In this document: piece by piece, positions 1 through 5,405 of the stretch
Layout: the number at the start of each line of letters is the position of its first letter
Position numbering within the stretch: position 1 is the stretch's first letter
Origin: Oscillospiraceae bacterium
GTDB lineage: Bacteria; Bacillota_A; Clostridia; Oscillospirales; Oscillospiraceae
Reading direction: 5' to 3'
Length of the DNA: 5,405 nt
Assembly (NCBI GenBank): GCA_024690695.1
Contig: JAILOS010000070.1
Location: 1 to 5,405, forward strand
The notes under the pieces: model-generated
Databases searched by the model: none
The model's input: the letters and a program-made list of their open reading frames with translations, nothing else
What the model was told of the DNA's origin: nothing
Translations under genes and position numbers: made by a program

Positions 1-136
1 CCTCGCGGCGGTTGCGCCCGCGGCCGATCACGCGGCCTTGCGCGTCCGTGATCACGCAGCCCACCGGAACCTCGCCGGCCTCGCCCGCCTCCCGCGCCAG
101 CGCCAGCGCGAGCTCCATTCCCCGTTCCTGCTCCAT
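1..136 (-). CDS. tadA: tRNA-specific adenosine deaminase TadA, N-terminal fragment (runs off left edge)
   Basis: Only the first 45 codons are in the window. The visible protein begins MEQERGMELALALAREAGEA and continues into GEVPVGCVITD and VIGRGRNRRE. This is the typical opening of the TadA/cytidine-deaminase-fold family (helix 1, then the first two strands leading to the RNA-facing loop). In the family the enzyme deaminates adenosine 34 to inosine in the tRNA-Arg(ACG) anticodon. The zinc motifs (HAE and PCxxC) would lie beyond the left edge, so catalytic competence cannot be judged. The start is supported by GGAGGG about 6 nt upstream of the ATG; a second Met at residue 7 is a weaker alternative. 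It follows pta by 88 bp on the same strand, with a hairpin between them. A related cytidine or guanine deaminase is possible, but GEVPVG followed by GxGxNRRE favours TadA. Confidence 0.85.
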   Translation of the reverse strand, partial: MEQERGMELALALAREAGEAGEVPVGCVITDAQGRVIGRGRNRRE

Positions 137-149
137 GTCTCTCCCTCCG

Positions 150-196
150 GAAAAGCACGGCGCTCCCCCGGCCCGCCCGGGTCGGAGAAGCGCCGT
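150..196 (-). terminator. Probable intrinsic terminator between pta and tadA
   Basis: On the minus strand, arms 184-196 (ACGGCGCTTCTCC) and 157-169 (GGGGGAGCGCCGT) form a 13-bp stem with two G-U pairs around a 14-nt GC-rich loop. GCTTTTCC follows (positions 149-156). The U-tract is short and interrupted, so termination may be partial. The hairpin ends about 20 nt before the tadA start codon, so it also sits in any leader of read-through mRNA. On the plus strand the stem is followed by TTTTC, so it could work both ways, but no plus-strand gene is nearby. Confidence 0.55.
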
Positions 197-224
197 TTTC
201 GTCAAAGCCTGTCTGCCGCAGGCC

Positions 225-1223
225 TCAGGCCAGCGCGGCGGTGATGATGGACATCTGGTAGACCTCTTCGGCGTCGCAGCCGCGGCTGAGGTCGTTGATC
301 GGGGCGTTCAGGCCCTGCAGGATCGGGCCGTAGGCCGCGAAGCCGCCGAGACGCTGGGCGATTTTGTACCCGATGTTGCCGGACTGGATCTCCGGGAAGA
401 TGAAGGTGTTGGCATAGCCGGCGACGGCGCTGCCGGGGAACTTGAGCTGGCCGACGACCGGGGACACGGCCGCGTCGAACTGCATCTCGCCGTCGATGGC
501 GAACTCCGGCGCCATCTCCTTCGCGATCGCCGTGGCCTCGCGCACGAGGTCGACGTTCGCGCCCTTGCCGCTGCCCTTCGTGGAGTAGCTCAGCATGGCG
601 ACCTTCGGCTCGATGCCGAAGACCTTCGCGGTCTTCGCGGTCTCCACGGCGACCTCGGCGAGCTGCCGGGCGGCGGAGAGGACCACGTTGCCCTCCTTGT
701 CCTTCTTGTCCTCGTAGGCGATGTTGATCGCGCAGTCGCCCATCGCGAGCAGCTCCTCGCCGCGCACCATGATAAAGCAGGAGGACACGAGGTTGGCGCC
801 CTTGCGGGTCTTGACGAGCTGCAGCGCGGGGCGCACGGTGTCGGCCGTGGAATAGGTGGCGCCGCCGAGCAGCGCGTCGGCCACGCCGAGCTTGACGAGC
901 ATCGTGCCGAAGTAGTTGCCCTTCTTCAGCGCGTCGCGGCATTCCTCGGGCGTCATCTTGCCCTTGCGGAGCGCGACCATCGTCTCGACCATCTCGTCCA
1001 TGCGCTCGTAGGTGAGCGGATCAAGGATCTCGAGGCCCTCGATGTCGAAGCCGCCCTTTTCGGCCGCGGCCTTGACAGCCTCGACGCTGCCGACCAGCAC
1101 GGGCGTCAGGAAGCCGCCCTTTTTCAGGCGGGCCGCCGATTCGAGGATGCGGGCGTCGGTGCCCTCGGTATATACGATCTTGCGGGGATTGGCCTTCAGA
1201 ATTTCGATCAGGTTTTCAAACAT
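225..1223 (-). CDS. pta: Phosphate acetyltransferase (phosphotransacetylase)
   Basis: A complete 332-residue protein of the PTA_PTB family, matching the short form made of the catalytic domain alone. It interconverts acetyl-CoA plus phosphate with acetyl phosphate plus CoA in the cytoplasm; with acetate kinase this yields ATP and acetate. Hallmarks: KIVYTEGTDARIL (15-27), KKGNYFGTMLV (100-110), GGATYSTADTVRPALQ (120-135), DGEMQFDAA (244-252), KFPGSAVAGYANTFIFPE (261-278), GNIGYKIAQRLGG (282-294) and NDLSRGC (310-316), which carries the Ser-Arg pair near the active site. The usual Asp a few residues later (DDIV in many homologues) appears to be Glu320 here. The ATG at 1223 was chosen over an upstream in-frame ATG because AGGAGG lies 8 nt before it. 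It has its own promoter (1265-1293). No acetate kinase gene is adjacent. A phosphate butyryltransferase is unlikely given the close match to acetyl-type motifs. Confidence 0.96.
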   Translation of the reverse strand: MFENLIEILKANPRKIVYTEGTDARILESAARLKKGGFLTPVLVGSVEAVKAAAEKGGFDIEGLEILDPLTYERMDEMVETMVALRKGKMTPEECRDALKKGNYFGTMLVKLGVADALLGGATYSTADTVRPALQLVKTRKGANLVSSCFIMVRGEELLAMGDCAINIAYEDKKDKEGNVVLSAARQLAEVAVETAKTAKVFGIEPKVAMLSYSTKGSGKGANVDLVREATAIAKEMAPEFAIDGEMQFDAAVSPVVGQLKFPGSAVAGYANTFIFPEIQSGNIGYKIAQRLGGFAAYGPILQGLNAPINDLSRGCDAEEVYQMSIITAALA

Positions 1224-1231
1224 GTTCGTTT

Positions 1232-1237
1232 CCTCCT
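1232..1237 (-). promoter_or_regulatory. Ribosome binding site of pta (fixes the start)
   Basis: AGGAGG lies 8 nt upstream of the ATG at 1223. An in-frame ATG 51 bp further upstream would start essentially at or before the predicted transcription start, so it is very unlikely to be used. Confidence 0.85.
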
Positions 1238-1264
1238 GTATTTGATGGGGTTTCCAACAGAAAT

Positions 1265-1293
1265 ATCGTACCACGCCGCCGCGCTTTTTTCAA
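1265..1293 (-). promoter_or_regulatory. Sigma-70/SigA-type promoter of pta with extended -10
   Basis: On the minus strand, -35 TTGAAA (1288-1293) is separated by exactly 17 bp from -10 TACGAT (1265-1270), which is preceded by TGG, fitting an extended -10 (TGn). Transcription should start near 1258, giving a leader of about 35 nt that ends in a strong ribosome binding site. The spacer is almost pure GC. This suggests pta is transcribed on its own even if degV mRNA reads through. Confidence 0.75.
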
Positions 1294-1304
1294 GACGCAG
1301 CGGC
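1275..1304 (-). other. Hairpin downstream of degV, loop holding the pta -35 box
   Basis: In minus-strand RNA, the arms at 1295-1304 (GCCGCTGCGT) and 1275-1284 (GCGCGGCGGC) pair over 10 positions, two of them G-U, around a 10-nt loop, CTTGAAAAAA. It starts 15 bp after the degV stop. No U-tract follows, so it is not a standard intrinsic terminator. It may protect the 3' end of degV mRNA, or simply reflect the GC-rich context. Confidence 0.35.
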
Positions 1305-1318
1305 CGCTTTTTGCAAAA

Positions 1319-2206
1319 TCAGCCGACCCGCTCGGCGCCCCAGAAGAACAGCGCCACGGTGCCGGGGCCGGTATGGCTGCCGATGGTGGTGCCGACGCTG
1401 TTGATGACGACCTTGCCGTCGAGCTTCGGGAAGCGCGCCTCGACCAGATCGGCCACGGCGCGGGCGTCCGGGAGGCAGGCGGACATCGAGATATAGCACT
1501 TTCCGTCGTAGTCGAGGCCCTTGTCGGCGTACTGCTCCATCTTGTCGACGATCTGGCGGATGACGCGCTTTTTCGTGCGCACCTTGTAGCGCGGGATCAG
1601 CCGGCCGAGATTGTCCATGTTCATCAGCGGGCAGATCTCCAGCAGGCCGCCGAAGACCGCCGCCGTCCTGGAGATGCGGCCGCCCTTGACGAAGAAGCTG
1701 AGGTCGGTGGAGAAAAACCAGTGGTGCAGGCGCAGGCGGTTTTTCTCGATCCAGTCGGCGAGCTCGGCGGCGCTCAGTCCCTCGTCGCGCTTCGTCGCGG
1801 CGGTGTCCATCAGCAGGCCGTAGCCCGAGGAGGCGCCGAGCGAATCGACGACGTAGATCTTCCGCTCGGGAAAACGCTCCATCGCGATATTGGCCGCGTT
1901 GCGCGCGGAGTTGATCGTGGCGGAGATGCCGGAGGACAGCGTGACGTGCACAATATCCAGGCCCTGCTCGAGGAAGGGCGTGAAAAAGTCCAGATATTCC
2001 TGGATGCTGACCTGCGAGGTCTTGGTGTCGGCGCCCTCCTTCATGCGGCGGTAGAACTCTTCGAAGGGCACGCTCTGCCCGAGGTCGTCGGGATAATCCT
2101 TCCCGTCGAGGATATAATGAAAGCAGACGTAGCGGATGCCGCGGCTGTCGAAATGCTCTTTGGACAGGTCGGCGGTGGAGCAGCAGCTCAGAATATAATC
2201 GGCCAT
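1319..2206 (-). CDS. DegV family fatty-acid-binding protein (FakB-like)
   Basis: A complete 295-residue protein of normal length for the DegV family. FakB members bind a fatty acid in the cytoplasm and present it to the kinase FakA, which makes acyl phosphate for membrane phospholipid synthesis. Visible family motifs in order: an N-terminal strand with SCCSTADLS (7-15); TSQVS (63-67); VTLSSGISATINSA (88-101), whose SSG loop sits at the lipid carboxylate end in known structures; VDSLGASSGYG (120-130); SFFVKGGRIS (170-179), the most diagnostic motif; and IGSHTGPGTVALFF (275-288) at the C-terminus. No signal peptide or membrane segment is seen. The ATG has AAAGGAG 7 nt upstream. It has its own promoter and follows the terminator of the upstream operon. 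No FakA/DhaK-type kinase is in the window, so the ligand and partner are inferred from the family. Confidence 0.93.
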   Translation of the reverse strand: MADYILSCCSTADLSKEHFDSRGIRYVCFHYILDGKDYPDDLGQSVPFEEFYRRMKEGADTKTSQVSIQEYLDFFTPFLEQGLDIVHVTLSSGISATINSARNAANIAMERFPERKIYVVDSLGASSGYGLLMDTAATKRDEGLSAAELADWIEKNRLRLHHWFFSTDLSFFVKGGRISRTAAVFGGLLEICPLMNMDNLGRLIPRYKVRTKKRVIRQIVDKMEQYADKGLDYDGKCYISMSACLPDARAVADLVEARFPKLDGKVVINSVGTTIGSHTGPGTVALFFWGAERVG

Positions 2207-2238
2207 AGGGGTTCTCCTTTCAACGCTTTGATGCCCCT

Positions 2239-2268
2239 ATTGTACCCCGGCGGAAGCGCGGCAGCCAA
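2239..2268 (-). promoter_or_regulatory. Probable SigA-type promoter of degV
   Basis: On the minus strand, TACAAT (2239-2244) matches the -10 consensus at five of six positions. TTGGCT (2263-2268) lies 18 bp upstream as the -35. Transcription should start around 2232, leaving a leader of about 25 nt that contains AAAGGAG. The promoter lies 11 bp past the terminator of the preceding operon, so the degV gene appears to be an independent unit. Confidence 0.6.
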
Positions 2269-2279
2269 GCTACTCCTTG

Positions 2280-2310
2280 AAAAAACGCGGGCAGATCGCT
2301 CTACCCGCGT
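2280..2310 (-). terminator. Intrinsic terminator after the hydrolase/XRE operon
   Basis: In minus-strand RNA, arms 2300-2310 (ACGCGGGTAGA) and 2285-2295 (TCTGCCCGCGT) form an 11-bp stem with one T-G wobble, closed by a GCGA loop of the stable GNRA type. It is followed directly by a run of six T (2280-2285, the first being the last stem base). This is the clearest terminator in the window. It starts about 25 bp after the stop codon of the XRE gene. Confidence 0.9.
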
Positions 2311-2311
2311 C

Positions 2312-2326
2312 TCTACGATTCGTAGA
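2312..2326. repeat. 15-bp perfect palindrome (7-bp arms, 1-bp centre)
   Basis: TCTACGA T TCGTAGA is a perfect inverted repeat with a single central base, lying between the XRE stop codon (2336) and its terminator hairpin. In RNA it could make a 6-bp hairpin with a 3-nt loop. As DNA its size and symmetry fit a dimeric-repressor operator. It lies about 44 bp upstream of the degV -35 box. Which of these roles applies, if any, cannot be settled from sequence. Confidence 0.45.
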
Positions 2327-2335
2327 ATCTCTTTT

Positions 2336-2971
2336 CTACTCTTTTTTGATCAGCTTTTCCAGCCCTTTCATCCGCGGGATGCGCCGGATGTTGCAGCTGA
2401 GGAACACGATCGCCTCCGCCGGGACGAGCAGCAGAAAGAGCTGCCAGGGACGCTCCAGCGGCAGGAAAAAGAACAGCAGCAAAAACAGGCTCGCTACAAA
2501 GGCCCCGATGACGAAGGGCAGATGCCGGGCCTTTTTGAACACGCAGTCGAGGATCAGGTAGACCAGCAGCGCCGCCGACAGCCCCACGAGAAAGACCCGC
2601 CATTCCACCAGGCCGATCAGCCAGAGCGTGACGAACACGGTCAGCGCCAGCGTGAAAACGCCGACCATCACGACCGCGATGATCATGTTGATGCTGTAGC
2701 TGTAGCTGCGGCGGCGATCCTCCTCCTCGGGCTCCGGGGGCGGCTTCCAGCGGTCGTGCGCGGAGAGCAGCTCGTCCACGGTCACGCCGAAGAGCTCCGC
2801 GAGCTGCAGCAGCACGTAAGCGTCGGGGATCGCCTCGCCGCGCTCCCACTTCGAGATGGTCTTGTCGGAATAGTTCAGCTTCGCGCCGAGCTCCGCCTGC
2901 GTCATGCCGCGCCCGGTGCGCAGGTTGATCAGGTTGCTGGCGACGGTGAGTTTCAAATCAGACAGTTCCAA
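2336..2971 (-). CDS. XRE-family transcriptional regulator with C-terminal membrane domain
   Basis: A complete protein of 211 residues. Residues 7-70 are a classic HTH_3/Cro-CI domain: [16 protein letters not shown] (17-32), then the recognition-helix segment [17 protein letters not shown] (34-50), then [16 protein letters not shown] (54-69). A charged linker rich in Pro, Glu and Arg (about 73-90) leads to four hydrophobic stretches near 94-119, 126-141, 152-171 and 176-193, followed by a basic tail ([15 protein letters not shown]). It is therefore probably a DNA-binding domain tethered to the inner membrane, a design common in Firmicutes; the signal it senses is unknown. Translation must begin at TTG: no ATG or GTG upstream fits and GGAGG is 5 nt before the TTG. 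The 16-bp gap to the upstream hydrolase gene makes co-transcription and translational coupling likely. Confidence 0.88.
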   Translation of the reverse strand: MELSDLKLTVASNLINLRTGRGMTQAELGAKLNYSDKTISKWERGEAIPDAYVLLQLAELFGVTVDELLSAHDRWKPPPEPEEEDRRRSYSYSINMIIAVVMVGVFTLALTVFVTLWLIGLVEWRVFLVGLSAALLVYLILDCVFKKARHLPFVIGAFVASLFLLLFFFLPLERPWQLFLLLVPAEAIVFLSCNIRRIPRMKGLEKLIKKE

Positions 2972-2976
2972 GGCTT

Positions 2977-2981
2977 CCTCC
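2977..2981 (-). promoter_or_regulatory. Ribosome binding site that decides the TTG start of the XRE gene
   Basis: GGAGG lies 5 nt upstream of TTG (2969-2971) and entirely within the 16-bp gap after the hydrolase stop codon. The HTH domain begins only a few residues after this TTG. The next in-frame Met (residue 23) would cut the first helix away. Confidence 0.8.
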
Positions 2982-2987
2982 GTTCTC

Positions 2988-3620
2988 TCAGGCGCCGCCG
3001 TATTTCAGCACGGCCACCTGCGGTTCCATAAAGGGCTCCACGACCAGGGTGTCGCTGTCGTAGCGATGGATCAGCTCCGGCGATTCGAACTGGTAGGCAA
3101 AATCCTCCACGGTCTCCAGCCGGTGCCCGCCGCGCTTTCCGTCGCGGTAGTGCATCGGGATGACCACGGTGGCCATGATCTCGTCGCAGATGCGCTTGGT
3201 CTCCTGCGAGGGCAGGCCCGTGCAGCTCCCGGCGCAGATCATCACGACGTCGGCGCCGAAAAGGCGGGAGATCTGCCCGCCGTCGAGCTGGGTGCCGATG
3301 TCGGCCATGTGGACGAGCTTGAGCCCGTCCGCCTCCAGCACGTGGATATCGCAGAAGCCGCGCCAGGAGCCCATCTTGAAGTCGTGCGGCACGCGCAGCT
3401 TTGTGATCTCAAAAGGGCAGTCCGAAGCCGGACGGCCGGAGAGCCTGACGCCCGCGCGGTAATTGTGCCCGTAATGCTCATGACTGACGAGCAGCAGATC
3501 CGCCGTCGTGCTGAGCCGGGGGTAGCCGTTGATATAATCGCTGTTGTAGGGGTCGATCACGACACGAAAGCCCTTGTGCGTGATCGCAAAGCAGGCGTGT
3601 CCCAGCCACTGAATCTCCAT
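2988..3620 (-). CDS. MBL-fold (metallo-beta-lactamase superfamily) metal-dependent hydrolase with altered HxHxDH motif
   Basis: A complete protein of 210 residues resembling small hydrolases of the Lactamase_B_3/UPF0173 type; substrate unknown. It opens with [17 protein letters not shown] and VVIDPYN (20-26), as in that group. The metal motif reads SHEHYGHN (46-53): His47, His49 and His52 are kept, but the Asp of HxHxDH is Gly51 (codon GGG). Other likely ligands are present: His79 in VPHD, Asp107 in HMADIG (104-109) and His157 in IPMHYRD (154-160). The usual glycine-rich stretch before the last histidine is replaced by [11 protein letters not shown] (128-138). No signal peptide is seen, so it is probably cytoplasmic. 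Start at ATG 3620, with AAAGGA about 7 nt upstream. A much longer reading frame in the same phase extends to 4505, but its extra part lies opposite the DUF255 gene and is not coding. First gene of an operon with the XRE-membrane protein. Confidence 0.87.
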   Translation of the reverse strand: MEIQWLGHACFAITHKGFRVVIDPYNSDYINGYPRLSTTADLLLVSHEHYGHNYRAGVRLSGRPASDCPFEITKLRVPHDFKMGSWRGFCDIHVLEADGLKLVHMADIGTQLDGGQISRLFGADVVMICAGSCTGLPSQETKRICDEIMATVVIPMHYRDGKRGGHRLETVEDFAYQFESPELIHRYDSDTLVVEPFMEPQVAVLKYGGA

Positions 3621-3635
3621 AGCTCCGTCCTTTCG

Positions 3636-3659
3636 GGCCCCGGCTTGCCAGCCGCGGCC
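3636..3659 (-). other. Hairpin in the 5' leader of the hydrolase mRNA
   Basis: In minus-strand RNA, GGCCGCGGCT (3650-3659) and AGCCGGGGCC (3636-3645) pair at nine of ten positions (one G-G mismatch) around a GGCA loop. It ends just 5' of the AAAGGA/CGGAG ribosome binding region. It could stabilise the mRNA end or tune translation. It also overlaps the -35 box of the opposite-strand promoter, so part of its symmetry could be chance. Confidence 0.4.
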
Positions 3660-3673
3660 TTCCGATGTATAAT
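3645..3673 (+). promoter_or_regulatory. SigA-type promoter of the DUF255 gene
   Basis: TTGCCA (3645-3650, five of six consensus bases) is followed after exactly 17 bp by a perfect TATAAT (3668-3673). Transcription should start near 3680, leaving a leader of about 43 nt that ends with AAGGGG 7 nt before the ATG at 3723. This is the strongest promoter-like sequence in the window and sits in an AT-rich island within GC-rich surroundings. Confidence 0.8.
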
Positions 3674-3682
3674 AATAGAGAG

Positions 3683-3711
3683 AGTTTACCACAAATCCGG
3701 AACGATGACAA
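3683..3711 (-). promoter_or_regulatory. Probable promoter of the hydrolase/XRE operon
   Basis: On the minus strand, TTGTCA (3706-3711) and TAAACT (3683-3688) are 17 bp apart and the -10 is preceded by TGG, an extended -10. The predicted start is near 3676, giving a leader of about 56 nt. A second possible pair, TTGTGG (3689-3694) and TATACA (3666-3671), also 17 bp apart, lies slightly downstream and would overlap the plus-strand -10 box. Either would clash physically with the divergent promoter. Confidence 0.55.
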
Positions 3712-3722
3712 GGGGAATCAAC

Positions 3723-5405
<1,683 letters not shown>

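Noticed and set aside
206..224. Small hairpin GCCTG/CAGGC right after the pta stop codon
   Set aside because: Only five base pairs and no U-tract; the larger hairpin at 157-196 is a better terminator candidate.
1224..1274. 17-residue N-terminal extension of Pta
   Set aside because: It would start at or before the predicted transcription start and lacks a ribosome binding site, whereas the internal ATG at 1223 has AGGAGG at good spacing.
1297..1306. 10-bp palindrome AGCGGCCGCT next to a run of T as a plus-strand terminator
   Set aside because: It has no loop-forming bases at its centre and no plus-strand gene lies upstream for it to terminate.
12..1496. Long open reading frame on the plus strand opposite pta and degV (494 codons)
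   Set aside because: It lies opposite two clearly recognised genes. Its composition (rich in Arg, Ala, Gly, Asp, Leu) is typical of antisense frames in GC-rich DNA, and it has no recognisable domain.
1373..3031. 552-codon plus-strand open frame opposite degV and the XRE gene
   Set aside because: It crosses two real genes, a promoter and a strong terminator on the other strand and shows no family motifs. It exists because GC-rich sequence has few stop codons.

Overview
The window comes from a high-GC bacterium, most likely a Clostridia-type Firmicute (Oscillospiraceae/Ruminococcaceae-like). This is inferred from purine-rich GGAGG-type ribosome binding sites before most genes, a TTG start codon, and the gene set: a stand-alone Pta, a DegV/FakB-type protein and an XRE regulator with a membrane tail. 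No mobile element, CRISPR array, tRNA or rRNA was seen.

Layout. Five genes lie on the minus strand and one on the plus strand. Reading leftwards from a divergent control region at about 3621-3722, the minus strand carries: a small metallo-beta-lactamase-fold hydrolase (2988-3620); an XRE-family regulator with about four membrane helices (2336-2971, TTG start, 16 bp after the hydrolase stop); a strong intrinsic terminator (2280-2310); a DegV family lipid-binding protein (1319-2206) with its own promoter; phosphate acetyltransferase pta (225-1223) with a well-formed extended -10 promoter; a hairpin that is probably a terminator (150-196); and the first 45 codons of tadA (1-136, running off the left edge). 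On the plus strand a DUF255/YyaL-type thioredoxin-domain protein starts at 3723 and runs off the right edge still open.

Transcription as inferred: the hydrolase and the XRE-membrane protein form a two-gene operon. The degV gene, pta and perhaps tadA are separate units. The hydrolase operon and the DUF255 gene are fired divergently from promoters whose predicted start sites lie only a few bases apart.

How the genes work together: Pta belongs to acetate/acetyl-CoA metabolism, DegV/FakB proteins deliver fatty acids for phospholipid synthesis, and TadA modifies the tRNA wobble base. These are housekeeping jobs without an obvious shared pathway. The least ordinary part is the hydrolase/XRE-membrane pair. 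The hydrolase has lost the Asp of its HxHxDH metal motif while keeping the other candidate ligands, and its partner looks like a membrane-anchored DNA-binding protein. I found no clear evidence of a wholly new system.
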